DNA of 64,000 bases from Pseudorhodoferax sp047601025. Its GTDB lineage: Bacteria; Pseudomonadota; Gammaproteobacteria; Burkholderiales; Burkholderiaceae_C. Positions 26,177 to 36,330 of the stretch are shown one piece after another. Numbering within the stretch: position 1 is the stretch's first letter; every line of letters begins with the position of its first letter. The translations under genes were made by a program, and so were the position numbers. Where the stretch lies: contig NZ_JASGJZ010000001.1 of the NCBI RefSeq assembly GCF_047601025.1, positions 496,001 to 560,000 of the forward strand, in the 5' to 3' direction. The notes beneath the pieces were generated by a model. The model saw only the letters and a list, made by a program, of their open reading frames with translations. It was not told the DNA's origin and did no database searches.

Positions 26177-27490
26177 ATGCAAAGTCCTCCAAGTCCTGCC
26201 CGCAGCCTCGCCGACTGGCTGGCGCACTGCGAGCGCCTGCACGGCCGGCCGATCGACCTGGGCCTGGAGCGCGTGCGCGCGGTGGCCGAACGCCTGCAGC
26301 TGCGCTTCGACTGCCCCGTGGTCACCGTGGCCGGCACCAATGGCAAGGGGTCGACCTGCGCGATGCTGGAATCCATCGCCGGCCAGGCCGGCTGGCGCAC
26401 CGGCGTCTACAGCTCGCCGCACCTGGTGCGCTTCGAGGAACGCTGCCGCATCGCCGGCGTGCCGGTGGCCGAGCAGGACCTGCTGGCGCAGTTCGCGCGC
26501 GTGGAGGCCGCGCGCGGCGAGGAGGCGCTGACCTACTTCGAGTTCACCACGCTGGCCATCCTCGCCTGCATGGCCGCGGCCGGCCTGGACCTGGCGATCT
26601 TGGAAGTCGGCCTGGGCGGCCGGCTGGACGCGGTCAACGTGGTCGACGCCGACTGCGCCGTGATCACCAGCATCGACCTGGACCACATGGAGTTCCTGGG
26701 CCCGGACCGCGAAGCCATCGGCCGGGAGAAGGCCGGCATCATGCGCCCCGGCCGCCCGGCCATCGTCAGCGACCCGATGCCGCCGGCCAGCGTGCTGCAG
26801 CACGCACGGGACATCGGCGCGGACCTGTGGCGCTCGGGCGTGGACTTCCGCTTTTCGGGCGACCAGCAGCAGTGGTCCTGGGCCGGGCGCGGCAAGCGCT
26901 ACAGCGGCCTGGCATATCCGGCGCTGCGCGGCGCCAACCAGCTGGTCAATGCCGCCGGCGTGCTGGCCGCGCTGACGGCGCTGCGCGATCGCCTGCCGGT
27001 CCCGGCCCAGGCCGTGCGGGCCGGCCTGGCGCTGGTGGAACTGCCGGGCCGCTTCCAGATCGTGCCGGGCCAGCCCACGCTGGTGCTGGACGTGGCGCAC
27101 AACCCGCACGCCGCCGCGGCACTGGCCGCGAACCTGGATGCGATGGGCTTTTTCCCCGACACGCATGCGGTCTTCGGCGCCATGGGCGACAAGGACCTGG
27201 ACGGCATCCTGCGCCGCATGGCGCCCGTGGTCGACCACTGGTACTTCTGCGACCTGCCGGGCCCGCGCGCCGCACGCGCGGCCGACCTGCTGGCGCGCTG
27301 GCAGGCGCTGAACACCACGCGCAAGGACGTCACCGCCGCGGCCTGCGACGGCCCCATGGCAGCGCTCCAGACGGCCCTGTCGCAGGCGGACCCCGCTGAT
27401 AGAATCCTCGTCTTCGGGTCGTTCCTGACCGTAGGTGGCGTGCTGGAGCACGGCCTGCCCAAGCTGCACGCCAAGCACCTCGGTACCTGA
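26177..27490 (+). CDS. folC: Bifunctional folylpolyglutamate/dihydrofolate synthase
   Basis: FolC (437 residues) adds glutamate to dihydropteroate and to folates. The P-loop VAGTNGKGSTCAML, EVGLGGRLDAVNVVDADC and ITSIDLDHMEFLG are intact, and the C-terminal domain has VLDVAHNPHAA. ATG 26177 is the start in good context. It opens a run of same-strand genes through gltX. Confidence 0.97.
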   Translation: MQSPPSPARSLADWLAHCERLHGRPIDLGLERVRAVAERLQLRFDCPVVTVAGTNGKGSTCAMLESIAGQAGWRTGVYSSPHLVRFEERCRIAGVPVAEQDLLAQFARVEAARGEEALTYFEFTTLAILACMAAAGLDLAILEVGLGGRLDAVNVVDADCAVITSIDLDHMEFLGPDREAIGREKAGIMRPGRPAIVSDPMPPASVLQHARDIGADLWRSGVDFRFSGDQQQWSWAGRGKRYSGLAYPALRGANQLVNAAGVLAALTALRDRLPVPAQAVRAGLALVELPGRFQIVPGQPTLVLDVAHNPHAAAALAANLDAMGFFPDTHAVFGAMGDKDLDGILRRMAPVVDHWYFCDLPGPRAARAADLLARWQALNTTRKDVTAAACDGPMAALQTALSQADPADRILVFGSFLTVGGVLEHGLPKLHAKHLGT

Positions 27491-27500
27491 ACTCATCTCC

Positions 27501-28355
27501 ATGGCTTTCTTCAAGTTCCGCGCACGTGGTCAGCACGGCGACGACCCGCCGGCCAGTCCCGCGGAATCCATCGACGACATGCGCCGCCGCGCGCGCCACC
27601 GGCTGATCGGCGCGGCGGTGCTGGTGGCGATCGGCGTGCTGGGCTTTCCACTGCTGTTCGACACCCAGCCGCGCCCGGTGCAGGTCGACATCCCGATCGA
27701 GATCCCCGACCGCGACAAGACGCGCCCGCCGACCGCCGCAGCCGCCGGCCGCGTGACGCCGGCCGAGCCCGAGGCGGCCGCGCCGCCGGCCCGCCCGGAA
27801 CCGCCGCCGACCGTGACCGCCGATGCCAGCCTGGGCGCCCGCGAGGAAGTGGTGCCGGACCACGCGCCGGCCGCTGCGCCGCCGGCCCCCGCCAAGGCCG
27901 GCGCCGAGCCGAAGCACGAACCGAAGCCGGCGGCGCCGAAGCCCGAACCGAAACCCGAAGCGAAACCCGAGCCGAAGAAGCCCGAGCCCAAACCCGAACT
28001 GAAGCCCGAGCCGAAGCCTGAACGCAAGGCGCCCGACGACGGCGCCCGCGCCCGCGCGCTGCTGGACGGCAAGGCCACGCCGACGCCGGCGGCGGCGGCG
28101 CCCGCCGTCGCTGCGGCCGACCAGGCCGGCCGCTTCGTCGTGCAAGTCGGCGCGTTCGCCGATGCCGACAAGGCGCGCGAGACGCGCCAGCGCCTGGAAC
28201 GCGCCGGCCTGAAGACCTACACGCAGGAAGTCGACACCAAGGACGGCAAGCGCATCCGTGTCCGCGTCGGGCCGTTCTCGCAGCGCGCCGAAGCCGACAA
28301 GGCGGTCGAACGCCTCAAGGGCCTGGGCCTGCAGGCCTCGGTCCTGTCGCTCTGA
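27501..28355 (+). CDS. SPOR-domain inner-membrane protein (DedD-like)
   Basis: The 284-residue protein has a short cytoplasmic N-terminus, one membrane helix (about 34-52, LIGAAVLVAIGVLGFPLLF), a long Pro/Lys/Glu linker with repeated KPEPKPE-like units (nt about 27904-28030), and a C-terminal SPOR domain from about residue 205 (FVVQVGAFADADKARET). SPOR domains bind denuded septal peptidoglycan, so a cell-division role is likely. It begins 10 nt after folC. Confidence 0.93.
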   Translation: MAFFKFRARGQHGDDPPASPAESIDDMRRRARHRLIGAAVLVAIGVLGFPLLFDTQPRPVQVDIPIEIPDRDKTRPPTAAAAGRVTPAEPEAAAPPARPEPPPTVTADASLGAREEVVPDHAPAAAPPAPAKAGAEPKHEPKPAAPKPEPKPEAKPEPKKPEPKPELKPEPKPERKAPDDGARARALLDGKATPTPAAAAPAVAAADQAGRFVVQVGAFADADKARETRQRLERAGLKTYTQEVDTKDGKRIRVRVGPFSQRAEADKAVERLKGLGLQASVLSL

Positions 28356-28368
28356 CCGACGTTCGTGC

Positions 28369-28854
28369 ATGCCGATCCTCGACTGGGTGATGCTGGCGGT
28401 GCTGGCCTGTTCCCTGCTGCTGGGAGCCTCGCGCGGGCTGGTGTTCGAGGTGCTGTCCGTGCTGGGCTGGATCGCGGCCTTCGTGCTGGCCCAGTGGCTG
28501 GCGCCGGGCGTGGCGCCACAGCTGCCGCTGGGCGATGCCTCGTCCACGGTACGCTACGTGGCGGCATTCGTGCTGGTGTTCGTGCTGGCGGCGTTCGCCT
28601 GCGGGCTGGCGGCGACGCTGTGCAAGCGGCTGATCCAGGCCGTGGGCCTGCGGCCGGTGGACCGCGTACTGGGCATGGTGTTCGGGCTGCTGCGCGGCGC
28701 CATCTTGCTGCTGGCGGCCGGCGTCATCGTCACCAACACGGCGCTCCAGCGCGAAGCCTGGTGGCGCGAATCCACCGGGGCCGGCATCACGGTGTCGGTG
28801 CTGCATGCGTTCAAGCAGGCGCTGCCGCCCGGCCTGGCCCGGTACCTGCCGTGA
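28369..28854 (+). CDS. cvpA: CvpA family membrane protein
   Basis: This 161-residue protein has about four membrane helices and the CvpA pattern (DWVMLAVLACSLLLGASRGL, VDRVLGMVFGLLRGAILL). It lies between the SPOR gene and purF, a conserved placement. CvpA was first linked to colicin V export and purine genes, and its exact function is unclear. Confidence 0.93.
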   Translation: MPILDWVMLAVLACSLLLGASRGLVFEVLSVLGWIAAFVLAQWLAPGVAPQLPLGDASSTVRYVAAFVLVFVLAAFACGLAATLCKRLIQAVGLRPVDRVLGMVFGLLRGAILLLAAGVIVTNTALQREAWWRESTGAGITVSVLHAFKQALPPGLARYLP

Positions 28855-28916
28855 TCCTTTCCTCGATGCGCGCGGCCTGCCCCTGAAGCCGCGCCACAAC
28901 CCTGCGAGAACTACCT

Positions 28917-30422
<1,506 letters not shown>

Positions 30423-30436
30423 ACCTCTTCGACCCC

Positions 30437-31822
30437 ATGACCCAAGTCCGCACCCGCTTCGCCCCGTCGCCGACCGGCTTCATCCATCTCGGCAACATCC
30501 GCTCGGCCCTGTACCCCTGGGCATTCGCGCGCAGCACCGGCGGCACGTTCGTGCTGCGCATCGAGGACACCGACCTGGAACGCTCCTCCCAGGCCGCGGT
30601 CGACGTGATCCTCGAAGGCATGCGCTGGCTCGGCCTGGACCACGACGAAGGCCCCTTCTACCAGATGCAGCGCATGGCGCGCTACAAGGAAGTGCTGGCG
30701 CAGATGCAGGCCGAAGGGCTGGTCTACCCCTGCTACATGAGCGTGGCCGAGCTCGACGCGCTGCGCGATCGCCAGATGGCCAGCAAGGAAAAGCCGCGCT
30801 ACGACGGCACCTGGCGCCCCGAGCCCGGCAAGGTGCTGCCGCCGGTGCCCGAGGGCGTGCGGCCGGTGCTGCGCTTCAGGAACCCGCCAGACGGCGTGGT
30901 CGCCTGGGACGACAAGGTCAAGGGCCGCATCGAGATCCGCAACGACGAGCTGGACGACCTCGTCATCGCGCGGCCCGACGGCACGCCGACCTACAACTTC
31001 TGCGTCGTCGTCGACGACATCGACATGGCCATCACGCACGTGATCCGCGGCGACGACCACGTCAACAACACGCCGCGGCAGATCAACATCTTCCGCGCGC
31101 TCGGCAAGGAACCGCCGGTCTACGCCCACCTGCCCACCGTGCTGAACGAACAGGGCGAGAAGATGAGCAAGCGCAATGGCGCCAAGCCCGTCACGCAGTA
31201 CCGCGACGAGGGCTTCCTGCCCGACGCCATGGTCAACTACCTCGCCCGCCTGGGCTGGAGCCATGGCGACGACGAGATCTTCAGCCGCGCCCAGTTCCTG
31301 GAATGGTTCGACCTGGACCACCTGGGCCGCAGCGCCGCGCAGTTCGACGAGGCCAAGCTGCGCTGGGTCAACGCCCAGCACCTGAAGGCCATGGCCGACG
31401 AGGCGCTGGCGCCGCTGGTGGCCGAGCAGCTGCAGCGCCAGGGCATCGAGGCCGACGAGCGCCTGGGCGCGATCTGCGGCCTGTTCAAGGACCGCTGCGA
31501 CACCACGGTGGCGCTGGCCGGCTGGGCCCGCGCCTTCTATGCCGACGTGCAGCCCAGCGAAGCCGACCGCGCGCAGTACCTGACCGACGCCGTGCGCCCC
31601 GCGGTCGCGGACCTGGCCAGGCGCCTGGAGAGCGCTGCCTGGGACAAGGCCTCGATCGCCGCAGCGATCAAGGAAACCCTCGCGGCCCACGGGCTGAAGA
31701 TGCCCGCGCTGGCCATGCCGGTCCGCGTGCTCGTGATGGGCACGCCGCAGACGCCGTCGCTCGATGCCGTGCTCGCGCTGTTCACTCGAAAAAAAGTCGT
31801 CGAGAAGTTGAGCAGTTTCTGA
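30437..31822 (+). CDS. gltX: Glutamyl-tRNA synthetase
   Basis: GltX (461 residues) charges tRNA-Glu. The class I HIGH-type motif is PSPTGFIHLGNIRSALYPW and the KMSKR loop is GEKMSKRNGAK. ATG 30437 (MTQVRTRFAPSPTG) is the family start. It lies 15 nt after purF. A tRNA-Glu gene lies close downstream, and the promoter of the tRNA operon overlaps the end of this gene. Confidence 0.97.
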   Translation: MTQVRTRFAPSPTGFIHLGNIRSALYPWAFARSTGGTFVLRIEDTDLERSSQAAVDVILEGMRWLGLDHDEGPFYQMQRMARYKEVLAQMQAEGLVYPCYMSVAELDALRDRQMASKEKPRYDGTWRPEPGKVLPPVPEGVRPVLRFRNPPDGVVAWDDKVKGRIEIRNDELDDLVIARPDGTPTYNFCVVVDDIDMAITHVIRGDDHVNNTPRQINIFRALGKEPPVYAHLPTVLNEQGEKMSKRNGAKPVTQYRDEGFLPDAMVNYLARLGWSHGDDEIFSRAQFLEWFDLDHLGRSAAQFDEAKLRWVNAQHLKAMADEALAPLVAEQLQRQGIEADERLGAICGLFKDRCDTTVALAGWARAFYADVQPSEADRAQYLTDAVRPAVADLARRLESAAWDKASIAAAIKETLAAHGLKMPALAMPVRVLVMGTPQTPSLDAVLALFTRKKVVEKLSSF

Positions 31823-31837
31823 AAACCGGTATATACT
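31808..31837 (+). promoter_or_regulatory. Promoter of the tRNA-Ala/Glu/Asp operon
   Basis: TTGAGC at 31808-31813 and TATACT at 31832-31837 are spaced by 18 nt, a sigma-70 type promoter. It overlaps the gltX stop and is followed by a GC-rich discriminator, common in stable-RNA promoters. The first tRNA starts about 60 nt downstream. Confidence 0.7.
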
Positions 31838-31899
31838 GCGAGGCTCGACACCGACGAAGACGTAAACATCAAGACAACTTGATGAGCGACTGAATCGAA

Positions 31900-31975
<76 letters not shown>

Positions 31976-31997
31976 AAGTGTCGAACGTCCAGGTTAT

Positions 31998-32073
31998 GAC
32001 CCTATCGTCTAGAGGCCTAGGACATCACCCTTTCACGGTGAGTACCGGGGTTCGAATCCCCGTAGGGTCGCCA
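31998..32073 (+). tRNA. tRNA-Glu (anticodon TTC)
   Basis: This 76-nt cloverleaf has acceptor GACCCTA, D-arm CGTCTAGAGGCCTAGGACA, an anticodon arm with TTC and T-loop GGTTCGAATCC. CCA is encoded. It is the substrate of the GltX encoded just upstream. Confidence 0.96.
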
Positions 32074-32120
32074 AGTCAGTAGCGCTTGGATTGCCGAAAG
32101 GCAGTCGAAGCTACCTACCA

Positions 32121-32197
32121 GGAGTGGTAGTTCAGTTGGTCAGAATACCGGCCTGTCACGCCGGGGGTCGCGGGTTCGAGCCCCGTCCACTCCGCCA
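32121..32197 (+). tRNA. tRNA-Asp (anticodon GTC)
   Basis: This 77-nt cloverleaf has acceptor GGAGTGG, D-arm AGTTCAGTTGGTCAGAAT, an anticodon arm CCGGCCTGTCACGCCGG with GTC, and T-loop GGTTCGAGCC. CCA is encoded. Confidence 0.96.
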
Positions 32198-32204
32198 AAG
32201 AATC

Positions 32205-32237
32205 AGCCCAAGTGGTCCGTCCACTTGGGCTTTTTTC
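32205..32237 (+). terminator. Intrinsic terminator of the tRNA operon
   Basis: An 11-bp perfect stem (AGCCCAAGTGG with its complement, 32205-32215 and 32221-32231) with a 5-nt loop is followed by a T-rich tract, 8 nt after tRNA-Asp. Confidence 0.93.
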
Positions 32238-32288
32238 TTTTCTGCGCGCCGAGCCGCGTTGCCGGCCGTGCCGCCACGGCATTCCCCG

Positions 32289-32340
32289 TCTGTCGATTGA
32301 CAGAAAGTCCATAGCTGTACAAACTGTCCATCCATGACAG
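32289..32340 (+). promoter_or_regulatory. Promoter and paired CTGTC/GACAG dyads ahead of the YheO-type regulator
   Basis: TTGACA at 32297-32302 is a consensus -35 box; a weak -10 (CAAACT) fits at 32320-32325. Two inverted repeats share one motif: TCTGTC-GATT-GACAGA at 32289-32304 across the -35 box, and CTGTC with GACAG at 32324-32340 across the start codon. They are good candidates for operator sites, probably autoregulatory. Confidence 0.5.
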
Positions 32341-32963
32341 CGCGTACGCCCGAGCAGCGCCTGCTGCTCCAGCAGGTCGAACACATCGCGGAAGGCCTTG
32401 CCCGGACCTTCGCGCCGTTCTGCGAGGTGGTGGTGCACGACCTGCTCGATCCCGCGCACGCCGTCCTCGCGATCCACAACAACCTGTCGGGCAGGCAGGC
32501 GGGCCACCCGGCGACGGAACTGGGGCTGGCCCGGATCCTCGATCCCGGGTTCGAGCCGGTGATCGCCAACTATCCGAACCGGTTCGCGGACGGCCGCCAG
32601 GCCAAGAGCACGTCGATCGGCATCAAGGACGCCGAGGGCCGCTACATCGCGGCGCTGTGCTTGAACATCGACCTGACGATGTTCCAGGGCTTCCAGCGGG
32701 TCATCGACCAGTTCGTGTCGGTCCAGCCCGACGCCGCCGCCGACGAAAGCCTGGACCCCGCGGGCGCCGAGCTGATCCGGGCGCGCATCGACCAGTTCGC
32801 GGCGCGGCTGGCCACGACGCCGCGCGCGCTGAAGCCACAGGACCGCCGCGCCCTGGTCAAGGCGCTGAAGACCTCCGGCGCCCTCGACATCCGCCGTTCG
32901 ATGGAGACCGTGGCGGCGCACCTGGGCGTGTCCCGTGCCACGGTGTACAGCGATGCGCGGTGA
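32334..32963 (+). CDS. YheO-type PAS plus helix-turn-helix regulator (DauR-like)
   Basis: The 209-residue protein has an N-terminal YheO (PAS-like) ligand domain at about 10-125, with VVHDLLDP and a conserved NLSGR segment, and a C-terminal helix-turn-helix ending VAAHLGVSRATVYSDAR. DauR, which senses D-arginine, belongs to this family. It precedes two PLP-enzyme genes on the same strand, so it likely controls them in response to an amino acid. Confidence 0.88.
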   Translation: MTARTPEQRLLLQQVEHIAEGLARTFAPFCEVVVHDLLDPAHAVLAIHNNLSGRQAGHPATELGLARILDPGFEPVIANYPNRFADGRQAKSTSIGIKDAEGRYIAALCLNIDLTMFQGFQRVIDQFVSVQPDAAADESLDPAGAELIRARIDQFAARLATTPRALKPQDRRALVKALKTSGALDIRRSMETVAAHLGVSRATVYSDAR

Positions 32964-33048
32964 CGCCGCCGGCCCCATTTCCCAGAACGCCGCGCCGCGA
33001 GGCGCGGGACACGCCGGCACCCGGCCCGGCCAACCACCAAGGAACCCC

Positions 33049-34017
33049 ATGGACACCCTGCCCACCTTCACCGACGTCGTCGTGGCCGCCAGCCGGATCA
33101 AGGGCCAGGCGCACCGTACCCCGGTGATGACCTCGCGCACCCTCGACGAGGAACTCGGCGCCCGGGTGTTCTTCAAGTGCGAGAACCTCCAGCGGATGGG
33201 CGCCTTCAAGTTCCGCGGCGCATTCAACGCCTTGTCCAGGTTCTCGCCCGAACAGCGCAAGGCGGGGGTGGTCGCCTTCTCCTCCGGCAACCATGCCCAG
33301 GCGGTCGCGCTGTCCGCGAGGATCCTGGGCATTCCCGCCACCATCGTGATGCCGCACGACGCGCCGGCCGCCAAGGTCGCCGCCACCAAGGGCTACGGCG
33401 GCAACGTCGTCCTCTACGACCGCTACACGGAAGACCGCGAACGGATCGGGCGCGACCTGGCCGACCGCCACGGCCTGACGCTGGTACCGCCGTACGACCA
33501 TCCCGACGTCCTGTCCGGGCAGGGGACGGCGGCGCTGGAACTGTTCGAGGAGGTCGGCCCGCTCGATGCCTTCTTCGTCCCGCTGGGCGGCGGCGGCCTG
33601 CTGTCCGGCTGCGCGCTGGCGACGCGCGCCCTCGCGCCGGACTGCCGGCTCTACGGCGTCGAGCCGCACGCCGGCAACGACGGCCAGCGCTCGTTCCGCA
33701 GCGGCTCCATCGTCCACATCGACACGCCGCAGACGATCGCCGACGGCGCCCAGACGCAGCACCTGGGCCACCTGACCTTCCCCATCATCCAGCGCGACGT
33801 GACGGACGTGCTCACCGCCACGGATGACGAGCTGGTCGAGTGCATGGCGTTCATGGCCACCCGCATGAAGCTCGTCGTCGAGCCCACCGGCTGCCTCGGC
33901 CTGGCCGCCGCGCGGCAGATGAAGGCCGCGCTGAAGGGCCAGCGCGTGGGCGTGCTCCTCAGCGGAGGCAACGTGGACATGGCCCGCTTCGCCAGCCTGC
34001 TCGGGTCCCGGCCCTGA
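33049..34017 (+). CDS. Fold-type II PLP ammonia-lyase (threonine dehydratase / threo-3-hydroxyaspartate ammonia-lyase-like)
   Basis: The 322-residue enzyme has the PLP lysine K54 in GAFKFRGA, FSSGNHAQA for substrate carboxylate binding and the glycine loop VPLGGGGLLSG that holds the PLP phosphate. It lacks an ACT regulatory domain, as in catabolic threonine dehydratase, serine racemase and threo-3-hydroxyaspartate ammonia-lyase. The pairing with the next gene favours hydroxyaspartate over threonine, but that is inference. Confidence 0.9.
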   Translation: MDTLPTFTDVVVAASRIKGQAHRTPVMTSRTLDEELGARVFFKCENLQRMGAFKFRGAFNALSRFSPEQRKAGVVAFSSGNHAQAVALSARILGIPATIVMPHDAPAAKVAATKGYGGNVVLYDRYTEDRERIGRDLADRHGLTLVPPYDHPDVLSGQGTAALELFEEVGPLDAFFVPLGGGGLLSGCALATRALAPDCRLYGVEPHAGNDGQRSFRSGSIVHIDTPQTIADGAQTQHLGHLTFPIIQRDVTDVLTATDDELVECMAFMATRMKLVVEPTGCLGLAAARQMKAALKGQRVGVLLSGGNVDMARFASLLGSRP

Positions 34018-34051
34018 GCTCCCGCCCCCACCCTCTTCCGCCGTCGCGACC

Positions 34052-35185
34052 ATGACCGCCCTCCACGACCTGAACACCCCCGCCGCCCTGATCGACACGC
34101 AGCGCATGCAGCGCAACATCCAGCGCATGCAGGAGCGCATGACGGCGCTCGGCGTGCGCTTCCGGCCCCATGTCAAGACCACCAAGTGCCTGCCCGTCGT
34201 GCAGGCGCAGGTCGCGGCGGGGGCCCGGGGCATCACGGTCTCCACCCTCAAGGAGGCCGAGCAGTTCTTCGACGCGGGCATCTCCGACATCCTCTACGCG
34301 GTGGGCATGGCACCGGGCAAGCTGCCCCAGGCGCTGGCGCTGATGCGCCGCGGCTGCGACCTAAAGATCATCACGGACAACGCCGCGGCCGCGCGGGAGA
34401 TCGGCCGCTTCGGCGCCGCGCACGGCGCCGTGTTCGAAGCGTGGATCGAGATCGACACCGACGGCCACCGCTCCGGCATCGGGCCGGAGGACGAGGCGCT
34501 GCTGCAGGTCGCGCGCACGCTGCACGAGGCCAGCATGCGCGTGGGCGGCGTCATGACCCACGCGGGGTCCAGCTACGACCACGACGACCATGCCGCGCTG
34601 CTGGCCATCTCCGAGCAGGAGCGCGCGGGCGCGGTGCGGGCGGCGCAGCGGCTGCGCGACGCCAGCCTGCCCTGCCCCGTGGTCAGCATCGGGTCCACGC
34701 CGACGGCGCTGACGGCCGAGCACCTGGAAGGCGTGACCGAGGTGCGCGCCGGCGTCTACGTGTTCTTCGACCTGGTGATGCGCAACATCGGCGTGTGCAC
34801 GACGGACGACATCGCGCTGAGCGTCCTGACGACCGTGATCGGCCACCAGGAGGAGAAGGGCTGGGCGATCGTGGACGCCGGCTGGATGGCGATGAGCCGC
34901 GACCGCGGCACGCAGAAGCAGCGGCAGGACTTCGGCTTCGGCCAGGCCTGCACCGAGGACGGGACGGTGCTGGACGGCTACCTGCTGAGCGGCGCCAACC
35001 AGGAGCACGGGATCCTGTCGCACACCGGCGCGCCGGACCGCCGCATCGCGGAACGGTTCCCGATCGGGACGCGGCTGCGCATCCTGCCCAACCACGCCTG
35101 CGCGACCGGGGCGCAGCACCCGGCGTACCAGGCCGTCCGGCCCGACGGCCGCATCGAGGCGTGGCCCCGCTTCTACGGCTGGTGA
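34052..35185 (+). CDS. DSD1-family fold-type III PLP enzyme, probable D-3-hydroxyaspartate dehydratase
   Basis: The 377-residue protein has an alanine-racemase-like N-terminal barrel with PLP lysine K42 in RPHVKTTK, and the DSD1 C-terminal domain. The metal site is PNHACAT, His348 and Cys350. In characterised relatives His-x-Cys binds zinc in D-serine and D-threo-3-hydroxyaspartate dehydratases, while His-x-Asp marks D-threonine aldolases, so a dehydratase is favoured. It lies 34 nt after the L-type lyase. Confidence 0.88.
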   Translation: MTALHDLNTPAALIDTQRMQRNIQRMQERMTALGVRFRPHVKTTKCLPVVQAQVAAGARGITVSTLKEAEQFFDAGISDILYAVGMAPGKLPQALALMRRGCDLKIITDNAAAAREIGRFGAAHGAVFEAWIEIDTDGHRSGIGPEDEALLQVARTLHEASMRVGGVMTHAGSSYDHDDHAALLAISEQERAGAVRAAQRLRDASLPCPVVSIGSTPTALTAEHLEGVTEVRAGVYVFFDLVMRNIGVCTTDDIALSVLTTVIGHQEEKGWAIVDAGWMAMSRDRGTQKQRQDFGFGQACTEDGTVLDGYLLSGANQEHGILSHTGAPDRRIAERFPIGTRLRILPNHACATGAQHPAYQAVRPDGRIEAWPRFYGW

Positions 35186-35489
35186 GCACCGCACCGCCGC
35201 GATGGACGGCAACGCTGGCTGGCCACGCGGTGCGCCAGCGCGGGCTCCGGCCGCGGCCGGCCCGCAACGCAGGGCGCGGCCCGATCACCACCACCCCAGA
35301 CGACCTGCTGCCCATTTTCCGGGCACCGCGCCGCAGGCCGCGCCAGGCAAGGCTTCGCGAAGATGCCCCCGCGGTTGTCCACAGCCTTGCCCACGGCCGG
35401 CGGGCACAACCACCCTCCCGCCGACAGCGCTCAGTCCTACAGAGGGCGCCCGGTGCCGGGGCTACGATCCCCGCAAACAGGGGCCGTGC
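35186..35489. other. Intergenic stretch, no gene recognised
   Basis: This 304-nt gap precedes a receiver-domain gene. The frame upstream of that gene is open but its translation is Arg/Pro/His-rich and unlike a protein. I see no RNA gene or clear promoter. It most likely holds the promoter of the response regulator. Confidence 0.5.
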
Positions 35490-35882
35490 ATGCCACTCCG
35501 CATCTTCCTGGTGGAAGACAACCCCCTCATTCGCCAGGCGATGGCCGAAACCATTGGTGACCTCGTCGGTGGAGGGGAATTCGTCGGCTGGGGCGCCGAC
35601 CAGGCCGAAAGCATCCGGGCGCTGCTGGACCTGGGCGACGGCTGGGACGTCGCCATCGTCGACCTGTTCCTGAAGACCGGTTCCGGCCTGGGCGTGGCAC
35701 GAGCGCTGCAGGCCCGGGCCGCGCACCAGCACGTGTTCGTCGTGACCAACTACGCGACGGACGACATGCGCGAACGCTGCGCGCAGCTGCGCGTCGACGC
35801 CGTGTACGACAAGTCGACCCAGCTGGAGCACCTGATCGAGGCGCTGGTCCGCCTGGGATCGCCGCTGCCGCCGACACCGTGA
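35490..35882 (+). CDS. Stand-alone response-regulator receiver protein
   Basis: The 130-residue CheY-like receiver has the acidic pair in FLVEDN, the phosphoacceptor Asp in DVAIVDLFLK (about residue 58), the Thr in FVVTNYA and the Lys in VYDKSTQ. No output domain is present. No kinase is adjacent. It may work by protein contact, as CheY or Spo0F do. Confidence 0.88.
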   Translation: MPLRIFLVEDNPLIRQAMAETIGDLVGGGEFVGWGADQAESIRALLDLGDGWDVAIVDLFLKTGSGLGVARALQARAAHQHVFVVTNYATDDMRERCAQLRVDAVYDKSTQLEHLIEALVRLGSPLPPTP

Positions 35883-36030
35883 CGCCCGGCACGGCCGGGC
35901 AAGCCGCGGGACCGTGGCACGGTGGCGCACAGCGTGACGCGCCACCCTCCTACACGCGGCGCGACAGGCGCCGCCCATGCTCCCCGCCGACGCCGTTCCA
36001 CCTTGGAACGGCAGCGACAGGAGGCGGACC

Positions 36031-36321
36031 ATGGACGTCGCACAGGCGCGCACGCTGGCGGAGCTGGAGCAGAACCGGCCGGATGCCGTCTGCGCCATCC
36101 TCCACGATTCCGGCTACGGGGAACTCGCGGACGATTGGCAGGCGGCCTCCAGCGCGTTCGAGACCGCGGCCGAGGGCTGCCACGCCGTGGCGTCCTCGGC
36201 GGCCGAGGACCCCATCGTCGACGCGGGCGTGCTGCGCGCCTATGCCCGCCTGTGCCTCAGCTGGTGGCCCATCGCGCGCCTGCGCGAAGAGGCGCGCGCC
36301 TGCATCGAGCACCCCGGCTGA
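36031..36321 (+). CDS. Small unknown protein
   Basis: This 96-residue soluble, acidic protein starts at ATG 36031, six bases after a perfect AGGAGG. It is rich in Ala and has Trp in DDWQAAS and LSWWPIARL. I do not recognise a family. It lies between two lone receiver-domain genes and is convergent with the second. Confidence 0.7.
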   Translation: MDVAQARTLAELEQNRPDAVCAILHDSGYGELADDWQAASSAFETAAEGCHAVASSAAEDPIVDAGVLRAYARLCLSWWPIARLREEARACIEHPG

Positions 36322-36330
36322 CGGGCAGGC

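Noticed and set aside
27904..28030. Repeated GAAGCCCGA-type units suggestive of a CRISPR or satellite
   Set aside because: They are codons of the KPEPKPE linker of the SPOR protein. No CRISPR array is present anywhere in the window.
34052..35185. Assignment as beta-hydroxyaspartate aldolase (BhcC) or D-threonine aldolase
   Set aside because: The metal motif is His-x-Cys, typical of dehydratases, and no BhcA- or BhcD-like gene lies nearby.
35202..35489. Upstream in-frame extension of the receiver protein
   Set aside because: The translation is Arg/Pro/His-rich and not part of a receiver fold. ATG 35490 gives a normal receiver start.
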